Shown here one piece after another: positions 1-11,325 of a stretch of 64,000 bases of DNA; the stretch's first letter is position 1, and every line of letters starts with the position of its first letter. The stretch lies in contig NC_066283.1 of NCBI RefSeq assembly GCF_905404315.1, positions 2,914,001 to 2,978,000 on the forward strand, given 5' to 3'. The position numbers and the translations under genes were made by a program. The stretch is from Leptidea sinapis. Its lineage: Eukaryota; Arthropoda; Insecta; Lepidoptera; Pieridae. The notes below the pieces were generated by a model, which saw only the letters and a program-made list of their open reading frames with translations, did not search any database and was not told the origin of the DNA.

Positions 1-767
1 ACATCTTTCTTTATACCTCCTGAAGCCAGTTCCGACGAGGAAGATACTGGACCACACTCAGTACTTAACCATATAAAGCTAGTTGCCAGTATCACTCGTG
101 AAATGCAAAAAGTAATTAAAACAGAATTATACGAACTAACGAGCGCAATGGACCATATGAACGGCCAAATTACAGATTTAGAACAAATTATAAGACAGCA
201 AGATGTTACCATAAAATCACTTCTTACCAAAAATATTGAGCAAATAAATAGAAACAAAAACCTAGAACTCCGTCTAGCCGCCGCAGAGCAGCAGATTAGT
301 GGTATCGAACAAAAAATTTTGGCTAGTACTATAGAAATTGCAGGCGTTCCAGAAATCCCTAATATGAGTCTAGATCAAGTAATGCAATGTATAGCTCGAA
401 ATCTGATATTGTAACCTGTCGCCGAATGCCTAAGCCAAAGGACCTCACCCAGGACACATATTAGTTGAAGTCCGATTTAGTGCGTAACCAGTGGTTGGTG
501 TCTTCTAAGTGTAAGGATATTACAGCTGGAGATATCGTACAGCGAGCTCCTGCAGACCAAGCTGCTCGTCGATTATTTATACGTGGAGCACTTACCTACC
601 GAACAAAAAATCTACTATACAATGCTAAACTAAAGCTGAAAGATACCTATAAATTCATTTGGTGTAAATCACGTACTATTTATGTTAAAAAAACAGATGA
701 TAAGAGCCGCCCTCACATCATACGCTTTCTATCAGATATTGAATCCCTAGCAAGTAAACAATAATAA
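1..767 (+). pseudogene. LINE ORF1 with coiled coil and FP-like C-terminal domain
   Basis: The frame is open from base 1 to 414 and encodes an acidic stretch followed by a heptad-rich coiled coil (about residues 30-100, many E, Q, L, I). A frameshift near 385 moves the reading to another frame, where a TAG at 462-464 interrupts it, and the protein continues to 764. The C-terminal half carries basic and aromatic patterns (VEVRF-type strand before the stop, then YKFIWCKSRTIYVKK) that I recognise as the C-terminal domain shared by baculovirus FP-type proteins and the ORF1 of many lepidopteran LINEs. ORF1 proteins bind element RNA and form the RNP. Any N-terminal zinc finger would lie left of the window. 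Confidence 0.78.
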
Positions 768-909
768 ATTATTAGCTGTGTATCTACTTCAGATCACTAG
801 ATTTTATTTAACAATAAGACTATTACTTTATAATAATGGATACTGTAAGCACTTCCTTCAAAAGTACTGAATTATTTAATTGTTCAACCATAAATACATT
901 TGTCAATTC

Positions 910-3745
910 TGTTCCATTTAACCAAATTCACTTGTTATGTGTAATAACATTCGATCTTTAATCAAGAATTATGATAAGTTATTAGTCTTCATCAAATCAT
1001 GTAAAACTCCTATTGATTTAATTGTATTAACGGAGGTCAACTTAAAAAATAGTACCATCAATTTATATAATATACCAGGCTATAGAATGAACAGTGAGCT
1101 TCGCTCTAAACAAAGGGGAGGAGGAATTATAGTCTACGTTAAAAATTATCTTAAATTTACAACAATATCCACCAAAACAACAAGAGACAATAACTGGCAC
1201 GTTAATTGATGCAAATAATCACCCAGTCACTCTCTGTGCATTATATAGACCACCACACACGGATAAATTAACTTTCATAAACGAATTATCACGAATTTTA
1301 GCTAATATTAAAACTGATGATGCATTCGTGTTAGGTGACACGAATATTAACTTAAAATGTGACCACAGCACAAAAACTAAGTATTTGGACATGCTCTCCG
1401 AACTCGGATTCATTATGGGAATATCAGATTACACTAGAATCGAATTAAGATTAAATAAAGTCACAAAAAGTTGCATTGACCACTTGTTTACGCGTCTCAT
1501 TCATTTGAATCCGTGTACGGCGACTGTCGATACAGTTCTGGCAGATCATCGTGTTATTGTACTAGCTTGCGAGTGTCCAGGCATGAGCAATATACAGCGT
1601 GTTCCAACAAAAAAACATCTTTATTATTGTGATAATGAAACCTTGCAACAAGAATTAAATAAAATAGACTGGTCTAGCACAGTAAATATGACATGTCCAA
1701 GCAAGATATATAGCTTTATAAATTCAAGTTTTCAACATGCGTATACTAAATCCCGCAGACCTAATAAAGATAAATACAAAGTGAAGAATTTTAAGCAACC
1801 ATGGATAAAACCGCATATTATTCGGTTATCAAATCAAAGGGAAAATATTTTCAAAGAATGGAAAAAAGATACATCAAACATGTGTCTTCGTCTTAGATAT
1901 AATAAAATTCGGAATAAAATAAATAAAATAGTGGAACTAGAGCGAAATAAATTCTATCAAAACAAAATTAATATGAATGCAAAAAATCCCAGGGAATTAT
2001 GGCGAATAATAAATTCTGTTTGTGGTAGAATTTCGCATAGTATTGATGATGTTATATCTAATGCATTTAATACAGCAAAAGAATCACACTCGGATATTGC
2101 AAATCGCTTTGCATGCGAATTTAAGGACGCAGTAAAATCTATACTCCCAACCTGTGACATCAAATTATTAAAACATAAAACTAACAATATGTCTAATGTG
2201 AGCTTAAACTTCACAAAAGCTGGGAAAGAATCAGTAGAGAAAATAATCAGTAGCTTGAATAACTCAAAAGCTCCCGGTACTGACAGTATAAAAATTAAAG
2301 ATTTGAAATCTATTTCTAGCAAAATATCAAGTACAATCTCACAGCTTATTAATTGCAGCATTCTAACAGCAAATTACCCTGACGAATTAAAGCTAAGTTT
2401 TATTCACCCCATATATAAAAATGGTAAACAAGATGAAGTAAGTAATTACCGACCCATTTCTATACTATCAGCCATCGATAAGGTAGTGGAGAAATACATA
2501 AGTGCCTTGATGCAGTCATTTTATTCTAAACATAAAATAATGTGCAAGAGTCAATATGGTTTTTAGCCAAAAAAGAGCACAACATCCCTTCTATCAGATT
2601 TTTCGGATACTGTTAACCAATACCTGGATAATAGGAAGCATGTGCTAGCACTATTTATAGATTTCTCCAGGGCTTTTGATACCTTAGATCATGGTTGCTT
2701 AATAAACAAATTAGAAGACTCCGGTATAAGAGGTCATCTACTTCAATGGTGTGGAAACTACCTCAAAAATAGGTCATATTATGTAAAGGTGGGAAATGCT
2801 TCTAGCAAGGTGATTTCCGTCACTGAAGGCACAGCTCAGGGATCAGTGCTCGGTCCGCTTCATTTCATTGCTTGTGTTAATGACATGACGAGTTTTTTAA
2901 AATATTGCACCTCATACCAATATGCAGATGACACATGTCTGTTAATAGGTGAAAAGAATGTCAATGACGCTCTCGATAAACTTCAAAGCGACTTCGATTT
3001 AATCAATAAATGGTGTCATGACAACGGACTTGTCCTAAACGCTAAAAAAACCAAACTAATACACATTCGATCCCCGTACATAAAATCAACAATTGATACT
3101 ACCCAAATAGTAAAAGCGCATAGTCACATTTGCTTTCACCACAACTTGGACCCTAGTATTTGCAGCTGTCCTACAATTGACTCGGTTAAAACGCACACAT
3201 ATCTTGGATTAATTATAGACCATAAATTTAACTGGCACCCTCAAATAAATTCAGTTTGTGATAAGCTTAGAGCTTTCCTCGCAAACATTAAAATAATTAA
3301 AAGTAAACTACCTTATAAAATTTTACTGTTGCTTTATAACACATTGGCCGATACAATAGTAAGTTATGGTATTAGTTCGTACGGTAGAACTTACAAAACG
3401 TATTTAAATGAGATCGAAAAGTTGCAAAACAGAATTTTAAAACAAATTGTTTCAAAAAACATAAAAGAAACTAACCAAAATGATGAGTTCCATTTATTCA
3501 AACACTGTAAGGTGCTACCAGTACAATCTAAATTTTACTACAATATATTAAAAGAACAAATGTTCAATGAGAACATTATACAAAAATATAATCATGAAAC
3601 CATTACACGCAATCAAACAAATAACTTTTATAAAACGGTGAAAGCCAGAAATGTATACGGTCCTCTGACCGTATACATTTCTGGCTTTTTTTCGATCCCT
3701 TCATGCGCAAAGAGTTTCAACAGGCAGCCACATTCATCTGTATGA
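910..3745 (+). pseudogene. LINE ORF2: apurinic endonuclease plus reverse transcriptase
   Basis: The endonuclease starts in the 937-1209 frame (NIRSL, LTEVNL with the catalytic E, RGGGIIVYV) and continues after a frameshift near 1195 (LYRPP, LGDTNIN, LADHRV). The linker runs to about residue 300 of the second frame, followed by reverse transcriptase blocks NYRPISIL (2445-2468), an in-frame TAG at 2564-2566, FIDFSRAFDTLDH (2651-2689), QGSVLGP and the catalytic YADD (about 2921). The thumb and C-terminal region follow to about 3745. The enzyme would nick target DNA and copy element RNA. Three lesions (frameshift, stop, inverted duplication near 3665 that shifts frame) make it non-functional. Confidence 0.9.
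3641..3688. repeat. Perfect 22-bp inverted repeat, 4-nt loop, inside ORF2
   Basis: Arms 3641-3662 and 3667-3688 are exact reverse complements with loop CTCT, followed by a T-run. Coding sequence before and after it is in different frames, so the second arm looks like an inserted inverted copy of the first rather than an original part of the LINE. Confidence 0.97.
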
Positions 3746-4077
3746 ATTTAAAAAAAAAACATTTTCGTTTACGTGCGTTCCACACGTAGGTTTTTCTTCG
3801 ATATTTTTAATGTTTTGTTTACAAAAAATGAGCGATTCTAGTTTTGACAGCACACCGCTAGATATTTCAAACTTTAGAACTTTAATAATTGCACTATACA
3901 AAATGTAAATTACTACTAAACTAAATAATTATTTCATTAATACATAGTTTATTTGTATATAATCAGTAATGGATGATATTTGGTTACTACGAGGACTAGC
4001 TGTTTTAATTTTAGTAGTAAGCTACCTGTTTCAGAATCTTTTAAGGGAATCATATTCTGGGTGTAGATAGTCTTGTA

Positions 4078-4165
4078 TGCAACTATTGATAATAAGTATT
4101 AAAGCAATCATGTGATACTATTATCACATTCGTGTTTTAATACCCCTTATTACACAACAGTTGCA
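4078..4165. repeat. 88-nt imperfect foldback hairpin
   Basis: TGCAACT at 4078 and AGTTGCA at 4159-4165 close a long imperfect stem of about 40 bp with a tiny CTAT-like loop near 4118-4122. It could be a very small hairpin MITE or a snapback product. A miRNA-like precursor is conceivable but nothing else supports that. Confidence 0.75.
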
Positions 4166-4199
4166 TAAATAACTAGTACGAACTCTTCCTCTGTGTCTC

Positions 4200-4525
4200 C
4201 CAACTCACATGACGACGATGATTTATATCTCAGGAAACAGTGGCATATCGCTCAACGATTAGCTAATTTATTTAGCCTAGATGGATGAAAGATGTCTTGC
4301 CCACCTTAGCTCCTCGTAGTAAATGGAATCGTGTGTTACAAGCGGATGATTTAGTTATTATAGTGGACTCTTCTTCTCCCCGAAAGGCATAATCGAGGAG
4401 GCATATCCAGGGGCTGATGGGCGAATAAGAGTCGTTGGTATTAAGACCCAAAATGGGTTAATGAAACGGCCGGCAGCACTACTCCTTAAGGGTGAGTGCC
4501 GTGATAACGACACTGAGGGGGAGGA
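4200..4525 (+). pseudogene. BEL/Pao retrotransposon integrase C-terminus and polypurine tract
   Basis: Three short reading blocks line up with the end of BEL/Pao polyproteins: KQWHIAQRLANLF (4224-4262), then after a frameshift RWMKDVLPTL ... ADDLVIIVDSSSPRKA, then EEAYPGADGRIRVVGIKTQNG and KRPAALLL. This is the conserved integrase tail that ends just before the 3' LTR. It is followed by a purine tract (GAGGGGGAGGA, 4515-4525), the expected plus-strand primer. Two frame lesions make it a pseudogene; the rest of the element is missing. Confidence 0.82.
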
Positions 4526-4879
4526 TGTTGGCGATGGTACCATGTGGCATAACAACCATAGATAGAAAAGTATTGTATTTTAAATTAGAATTTTTTAATA
4601 TGACGAATATGCGAGGCGTCAGTTGTCAATTACCGCCCACGCGCGCTCGCGTTAATTTGGTATTTTATATACCTGCTAGATTATGGGTACCACAATGGTA
4701 TAGTCAGTGCAGTATGTGACTGTGGTGTATGTGTGTTCTTCACAATAAATTTTTACATCAAGTTCATAATTGTTTTAATCTCTTATCCCTATCACCAATA
4801 AAGTGATTAAAAATTCTAATTTTAAATACAATTTTTTTTGCTATCTATGGTTGTTATGTCAGGTGGAACCATCGCCAAC
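4526..4879. repeat. LTR start and its inverted copy (about 75-bp arms)
   Basis: Directly after the polypurine tract comes TGTTGGCGATGG, a plausible LTR start. The segment 4527-4599 recurs reverse-complemented at about 4803-4879 with small differences. The 200-bp centre includes a 28-bp piece (4671-4698) identical to the first part of the S repeat copy at 6043-6070. This suggests a fold-back rearrangement of a partial LTR. Confidence 0.75.
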
Positions 4880-6015
4880 TTGACCGCTATTTTAGTAAGT
4901 AGGTTTGTGTGCATAAAAACATGTTTGTAGGCAAATGGCGTTGAGTTTCTCTAGATAGACTGACTGATGAATTAATTAGATAGGAAGTTTAATGTGATTT
5001 TAATTACATCAATAGTAAGATAATACGACACATATAACAACAGACGGCGTGAACTCGCGACAGCTTATTCAACACTAAAATAATGCGACTCGAATAGCGC
5101 CTTGAAGAAGAAGTTTTTTTTTTTAAATAATAGAAGTCAAAAGGCGAGAGACTCACATGCAGAGAAATTATTACTTATTATTAACTTAAGCTGCCACAAA
5201 GCGCGTGGCGTTCATGCCCGTCTTAAGCCGCCGCGCGTTACCGACGCCAATTTCAACGTGCTCGTGTTACAATAAAATTTATTGCTTTTGAAGTGTTTCG
5301 TCTTGTTTATAAAAACGAACGTCAATGCTTTTTTTTTAAAACAAGCTAGCGCTTTGTTAGATTACATAAACAATAGATACTGCGTAATTTAAACAAATTT
5401 CGTTTAAAGTAGGGCTGTTATGCATTTTTTTTGATTTTTTTAGATTTACCTACAGTAATGAAATGTAATCTACATTTCAATTATTACTAATGAATGTAGT
5501 AATTTTTATAACTAAAAAATACCTCAAAGTTACTAATTAGTAATAGAATAGTTACTAAAACATCATAGATAATACAAAAAAGAATTTTTAAATCGACTGC
5601 TACAGATAATTTTTACGGCTGACCGCATTTTGGTGACTTGTCGTATTTTACACAGATAAAGTTTTAAAATTAAATATTTTTAATTTTAAAGTCTGTTAAA
5701 TTACCTTTCTTGTGGTATATCGTGTAGCTTGTCTTATTCTGTGTATATTTTACGAAAAAATATCTGCTACCGTTGAGGGGCAAGCAGACATAATATGTCT
5801 GATTGGCACCACGGGGATGGTGATATTCTATCTTGCTGTATTTCCGTTAGAGCTATTCATCTCTCTTGCACGCATTGTTTCACTATATCACTATCTAGTT
5901 TATTTGACATTGACTTTGATCCGAGATATTTTTTTGCTCTACTTTGAGCACATATCTTAAATACATGCCGAATTAAAAGAAAGTTCTTGTAACTTTCGAC
6001 GAACACAACATTCCA
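4880..6015. other. AT-rich spacer, no gene seen
   Basis: No coding sequence I can support. 5195-5270 is more GC-rich and ends in an AATAAA-like string (5274-5279), which could be the end of the BEL-type LTR, but I cannot delimit it. Poly-T/poly-A runs at 5116 and 5330. Confidence 0.5.
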
Positions 6016-6315
6016 CCAGTGGGAGGCTCTTTTGCACAAGATACCTGCTAGATTATGGGTACCACAATGGCGCCTATTTCTGCCGTGAAGCAGTAATGTT
6101 TAAACATTACTGTGTTTCGGTCTGAACGGCACCGTAGCTAGTGAAATTACTGGGCAAATGAGACTCAACATCCTATATCTCAGTGTGACGAGCGCAAATG
6201 TAGTGCCGCTCAGAATTTTTGGGTTTTTCAAGAATCCTCAGTTGCACTGTCATGGGCAGGGCCTATCAATTACCATCAGCTGAACGTCCTACTCACCTTG
6301 TTTAAAAAAAAAAAA
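6016..6315 (+). mobile_element. S repeat copy S1
   Basis: Full copy, from CCAGTGGGAGG to an A-run. The S consensus (my label) is about 300 bp, starts TTCCACCAGTGGGAGG, contains GGTACCACAACGGCGCC, GGGCGCCGTAGC and CTGAACGTCCTGCTCGTCTC, and ends in poly-A. The A tail suggests retroposition. I see no tRNA-type A and B promoter boxes. Confidence 0.85.
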
Positions 6316-7840
6316 GCCGTTTTAGAACGAAAACTACTCGGAGCAATAATATAAACCTGGAGCGAACGTATTTAATTGAACATTTTCTAAGTAGTCGCAC
6401 TACACCTTATTCACGTATAAGCATTTATTTCTAACGATTATTAATTGTAATCTGTGGCACAATCGTATTAATCGTTATGTATGGCACATCACTATACTCA
6501 TGGGTACGTATGGTGACGCCAGGGTTTCCTTGATCAGGGTCCATCATGAAGAAATACAACACTAATAATTTCTCAGTTTATTGAAGCACAACTGCTAGTA
6601 TATATATGAACAGTCTTTACATAAAACAACCGCTTTTATAGCTTCCGTACAATAGATGAAACAGAGTAAATACAACTTCTTTTAAAACACAAATAAAATT
6701 AGGTATTGTGAAATAATTCCTAAATACAGCTCAATAAATGTTTTAGTGAATTTATATAACTTCAAATGATTTATATAATAGTTTGTTCATTTAATTTGAA
6801 CAAACATTACGAAGTAAGAAAATGCTGCTGCAAGCAAGTTTCGAAATACAATTAAGAAAGACTTATAACATAAAATAATAAAGATTGATACAGAATAACG
6901 ATATTAATTCTAATACAAATTAATTTGAACATTTACAGATTCAATTAAATATTTTAACAATAAATCACCAAAAACAATCAAACATCTTGAAACAATTCAA
7001 ACAGTCAAAACAGTGTCTAATAAATTAGTTAGACCTTAATAAATAACAGTTTTATGTATACAAATAGCTATTTGTATTTAAATCTTATATATTTCAGATA
7101 TATCTATAACAATATATTCATTTTAACGATAAACTAAAACATAAATATCAATAGTTGCAAACAATTGACGGTAGGTGGCGATTTGCGCCCATGCGCCCAG
7201 CTGTCAACAAACTATTAATAAAATGGACAAAGTATAAATGCTATATTAAATATCGTAAATATTATGTTGAATTTGGGCATTGGCTTCAAATTGTTCTAGA
7301 TAGATTTTCTTTAATATTTTTTACGTTGTTTTGAAATTTATAGTTTCTTAAAACAAAATGTAACCATATATATTTTGAATTAATAAAAATCTTGTCCAAA
7401 TTCCTTTTAACCTTTTCTTTTTTTATCTTTATTTCATCATTCAATTTGGATGGCAATAAACACTGTTGATTTTTTACCGATATAAAATATAAATAAATTA
7501 AGGCCATTGATATAAATTAGTATATTTGATAGTCTCATGACGTTCTAAGATTCATTGAATTCGAAATAAGCTGGACTTACCGTTCGACGGCCGGTTTTAA
7601 ATTTTATTAATCATTTCCTTTTTTGAAGATTTTGGATTGATATTGTGTATTTTAATGTAAGATTATACTTGATTACCCACATTTAATAAACATATTTTCA
7701 AATCCTCATATGGGTGATTGATGTTACATTGTTCAATCTGGGTGTTACTTAAAAATTATAACTTACGTATTTTTTTTCTAACAAAATTATAAAGCTTTAT
7801 ACAAAAAAATACAGACGTTAAACATTTAAAATACGCTTAT
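6316..7840. other. AT-rich spacer, no gene seen
   Basis: No coding signature on either strand. Very AT-rich, with low-complexity stretches (6840-7140). Confidence 0.5.
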
Positions 7841-8300
7841 TTTAACTTGAAGGATCCAAGAATACCAATTAAATTAAAGAGAAAAGTTTTTATTAACATG
7901 CATTTTACCCAGCTTGGCCTACGGCTGTCAAACATGGAGCCAAACCAAAAAAACAACATTAAGGCACTAGAAACTTGTCAGCATAGCATGGAGAGAACTA
8001 TGCTCAATATAAAAATAGAGTACAGAATATGACTTCAATCCATACGAGAACAAACAAAAATAATTGATATGAAATTGTTATATTAAAAGCCTCAAACGGA
8101 AATGGACAGGTCACATGATCAGGAACAAAAAAGACAAATGGTCGAAAACTATAACAGAATGGTATCCTAGACAAGATAAAAGGAAAAAAGGTAGACCACG
8201 TGTCAGACGGGAAGATGACATAAAAAAAGTAGCGGGTGCAACCTGATCGAGAATAGAAAAGTTTGGGGAGGCATATACCGAAAGGCAAGACATCCAACAA
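7840..8300 (+). pseudogene. RTE-type LINE ORF2, C-terminal fragment
   Basis: Reading blocks across frames give LKDPRIPIKLKRKVF, then METTML-type MERTMLNIK, then KRKWTGHMIR, WSKTITEWYPR, KRKKGRPRVRREDDIKKVAGAT and EKFGEAYTERQ. This order is the well-known C-terminus of RTE/BovB-like reverse transcriptases, which ends in a Gly/Arg-rich RGRP ... W.DD ... AG ... EEA motif. Several frameshifts and stops break it. The same C-terminus gave rise to the satellite at 26511-27731. Confidence 0.82.
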
Positions 8301-8404
8301 TTAACGGTGTTAATAGTAATTAGGTACCTACTAATGAAAATAAAAATTAATATAAATATAGGTTACATTAGATTAGTTAAGTAGGTATAAGGAAACATGG
8401 GATA

Positions 8405-8650
8405 GTTATTTATTTTATTCAAACAAAACAAGTCTTATAAATATATTTACAATACTACGATTACATAAAATTAAAACTATCATTACGTGGAAGCGTACCA
8501 CGAATACTGGCAGCATTACCGCGTTGGATAGCAAGGCTGACCCGTTGACCGAAATAGCTGCCAGCGCTTGGGTTTCCAGTAGCCTTATTGAGGCGCGAAG
8601 ATAGTATTTTGAACATTCTCCGCGCCTCTGGGCCCCATTCAAACAGGAAA
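8405..8650 (-). mobile_element. 3' fragment of a retroelement with restriction-like endonuclease (copy R1)
   Basis: On the minus strand the fragment reads GPEARRMFKILSSRLNKATGNPSAG ending in AIQRGNAASILGTLPR (given here in pieces), then an AT-rich tail ending GAATAAAATAAA. Four copies of this 3' end occur in the window, the longest at 43970-44530. Confidence 0.7.
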
Positions 8651-9367
8651 CATTGTACTTAATTACAGACTGTAAATAAAGGCTATTATTATTATTATTA
8701 ATTAAATTTTGAAATGATTAAGGGTCATCTGAAGCTATGATCACCGCGGTATTTAACCTTTGGCTCAGTACTTAGAGCAAGCGGCCTCGTATAAGTAGAC
8801 CCCCTTTCCTACTAGCTTTGATTAAGGTCCACAGGTTAAGACGCGTGTAGATATGTTGTCAACACATTTTTAGTTTGTAACTTCGCTTACATCAAATATA
8901 ATATAGAATATATTATGCATGATATATGTTAATCTCTATGACTTTATAATACCTTTAATACAATGCCGGAAGCAAATCCTTTTGCTTCCGGCACATGTCT
9001 TGGCCCTCGGTCAGCTATGAGATAAAAATGTTATAAACTTAATACTCAATATAAAAATTAAATATTACATTGAACTTAAAAAGTCACTGTTCATAATGTG
9101 TTGCTTCTTTTGTTTGCAAGCTAATAATAAAAATTTGTGAAAGTTGCTAAGTCATTCACCAATACCATGGCAGTATAATTTATTGTCTTTTAGTTGACTT
9201 AAGTTGCTTTGGCATTATAAAGAAAGACGAGTTTTGGTTGAGAGGACTTGTAAAAATTGGAGATCAACTCCAACTTTTCTTCGACTAAAATGCGATATGG
9301 CTGAATTACCTATCGTTGCAATAGACTTGGTTATCGAGTCTAGTGATAGGTGGTAGGATACATATCA
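8651..9367. other. Spacer without recognised gene
   Basis: Contains an ATT trinucleotide run near 8686-8699 and the 13-bp hairpin listed separately. Otherwise nothing recognised. Confidence 0.45.
8964..8993. repeat. Perfect 13-bp hairpin, TCCT loop
   Basis: TGCCGGAAGCAAA pairs exactly with TTTGCTTCCGGCA. No U-run follows and the context is transposon debris, so I do not call it a terminator. Confidence 0.95.
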
Positions 9368-9407
9368 TTATTAGTATGTAGTTATGTACATAACTACATA
9401 CTAATAA
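9368..9407. repeat. 40-bp perfect palindrome
   Basis: Symmetric about GTAC at 9386-9389 with no spacer, flanked by AT-rich DNA. It may be a joined pair of inverted element ends. Confidence 0.96.
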
Positions 9408-9709
9408 AATTCACTCAAATAACACTCAGGCGGAGGATAATATGTGGTTGCAATTACTTTCAAATAAAAAAATAATTATCAAAATCGGTTCCCCCAGTCT
9501 AAAGTTTTGAGGTAAAAAACATAAAAAAAACATAACGACGAATTGAGAACCTCCTCCTTTTTTTAAGGCGGTTAAAAAAACATATCTAAACCAGACCTGG
9601 TAGCATACCACATGAGAAATAAATAAATGGCATTTGACAGCGACCATGAATGATGATGTATTGAGGAAAAATCAATATTATTGTAACCGGAACAAGTGAC
9701 GTAAAACTC

Positions 9710-10060
9710 CTGTTTATGGAATGGCACAACAAATGAGCGTATATATCACCTGATCTTAACTTACCACCACTGCCTACATTCTCCTGCAAGACCACAGTCA
9801 CAGAGGAGCATTACCTTTATATCTATCTTTGAGAAAAGTATACGCGTATTTAGAGGGTAGTCGTGTCTTTTCGTTCTGGAAACACCTCGTTAGGTGGTTT
9901 CTACAGTTTCTTCTTTAATGGAAGAAAGTTCTTAGAAAACAGCATTATAGAGGTTATCAGGCATACAGATGATGAGGATGAAGCGACGTCTTTACCCAAC
10001 ACCAAGTGATCCAGCTGTTTATACTAGAGCATTGGTTTCCCTGACAATTCGAGCAGCTCT
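9710..10060 (-). pseudogene. Degenerate Jockey-type LINE 3' end (family J)
   Basis: A strongly decayed version of the J-family tail found better preserved at 45095-45480 and 61225-62150: recognisable pieces are the tail sequence near 9720-9800 and the segment for RSFLP/ENSI around 9905-9950. Frames are lost. Confidence 0.6.
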
Positions 10061-10501
10061 GCGTTGCAAGAGGACAAATGGTTGGAGTTGATAATGGGGT
10101 GCGCCTTACCAGAGATGATAGCAATACTCCAGTTGTTGTCGGAGCTTTTATCTTCGATGAAATGATTTTGTGACCCAGTATTTTGTAACTAGGCGAGGCA
10201 CTTAGGAGAAGTGGTGTCAAAAGGCCCACCTCATGTTAAGCAGTGCCATCTGTCCATTGGAAAGACAATTAATTTTAATTATTCATCGATCTTAGGGGAA
10301 CGCAGCATTACAATTGGAACTGGACCAAATGAAGTGAGACCACACGGGAAGCATCAGCTTTCAAATAAAAAATATTCATCAAAATCGGTTCACACACTCG
10401 AAAGGACACCTAGCTGGACGAAACCTTGCGATGCGGTGCCCCTGAGTAATTTAGGACCCCTAGCTGGACTTTGACTATGTACATCGACTTCTTGAAGTCT
10501 A
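10061..10501. other. Unassigned, probable old LINE sequence
   Basis: Moderate GC content and directly continuing the decayed J fragment, but I cannot align it with confidence. 10350-10390 and 9455-9490 share the phrase AAAT..TTATCAAAATCGGTT, a small dispersed repeat. Confidence 0.35.
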
Positions 10502-10655
10502 CTGCTGGCAGATCATACGCTTACTCACATTTCTAACATCTTCAAGATTCTTTTTGATAGTTTTATAAGAAGACTTCCGATTTCGTAAGGCTTGGCTCAC
10601 AATGTATCGATCGTCCCTGGGCTCAGTATGTAATGTTTTCTTCCTGATCCCGGTC
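10502..10655 (-). pseudogene. Tc1-type transposase, N-terminal HTH fragment
   Basis: The minus strand encodes GIRKKTLHTEPRDDRYIV followed by SQALRNRKSSYKTIKKNL, one uninterrupted frame. DDRYI...ALRNR is the junction between the two helix-turn-helix units of Tc1-family transposases. The catalytic domain is absent here; an unrelated Tc1 C-terminal piece is at 56405-56600. Confidence 0.72.
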
Positions 10656-11124
10656 TTCTCTTTAGTTCAGGTCCTCTGAACAGAGGTACGACTGCACCAA
10701 ACCGTTCCGACACATAATCTTCTTCAAGAAGGCTGTATTGAGTACACGAGTACTATATTATTTACACCGATGATTGTCTTTTATTTATTTATCTATAGTA
10801 CAATATCTAAGCAAACTTCTCGAATAGAATATATTGTTTTTTAAAAACTTCGAATCTTTCAAATTGGGAACATTTTATTTTCTTGCCAGTAGTTTTTACT
10901 TGTTTCCAATTAATTAAATGCATATAAAACCTGTTTTGTTAAGATTTCCATAGTTGTGCAGAAAAGTTTTGGGTGCCCGTTTGTTTTCGTAAATGTGTTC
11001 ATAACAGATTGATTAAACATCATGATTTTCAAATTGTGTGTCCAAGGTGAAGAACTATAAACTCTATGAATCTCTGAACCCTCTACAATAAAGTAAGCCT
11101 TACACAAAAAACTTTTGAAGTAAC
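10656..11124. other. Spacer without recognised gene
   Basis: 10910-11107 is open on the minus strand for 65 residues but shows no family signature and I treat it as chance. Confidence 0.4.
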
Positions 11125-11325
11125 GAAATGACTAATGAGTTTGTAAAGTCCTCGAATGGCCACCAGGTACCAGAAGACCCAGCGTTGATAGCCCCCACAA
11201 GATGGACCGACAATTTGGTCAAGATCGCCGATCGTCGTGGAAATCATTGGGGAAGGCTTTTATCAAGCCACTGCTTGATAAAGAAGTCCACTGACTTCTT
11301 CCGGCTGATGATGATGATGAAACAT
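11125..11325 (+). pseudogene. RTE-type LINE 3' end with short-repeat tail
   Basis: Contains APTRWTDNLVKIA (11188-11226), matching the RTE C-terminal W.DD.VK.AG motif, and ends in the (GATGAT)n-like tail after TTCCGGCTGATGATGATGATGA typical of this LINE type. Related ends occur at 31545-31656 and, reversed, at 60182-60400. Confidence 0.75.

Larger units (their letters stand above)
1..3760 (+). mobile_element. Degraded LINE (CR1/Jockey-type), 5' end cut by window edge
   Basis: A non-LTR retrotransposon copy with an ORF1 part (1-767) and an ORF2 part (about 910-3745) on the same strand, ending in an A-rich stretch near 3749. Order, coding content and lack of LTRs fit the CR1/Jockey group of LINEs common in Lepidoptera; the exact clade cannot be fixed without a tree. 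It carries frameshifts near 385 and 1195, stop codons at 462-464 and 2564-2566, and a 22-bp inverted duplication at 3641-3688, so it is dead. Confidence 0.9.

Noticed and set aside
8964..8993. Rho-independent terminator
   Set aside because: Eukaryotic transposon-rich DNA, no U-run, no upstream gene.
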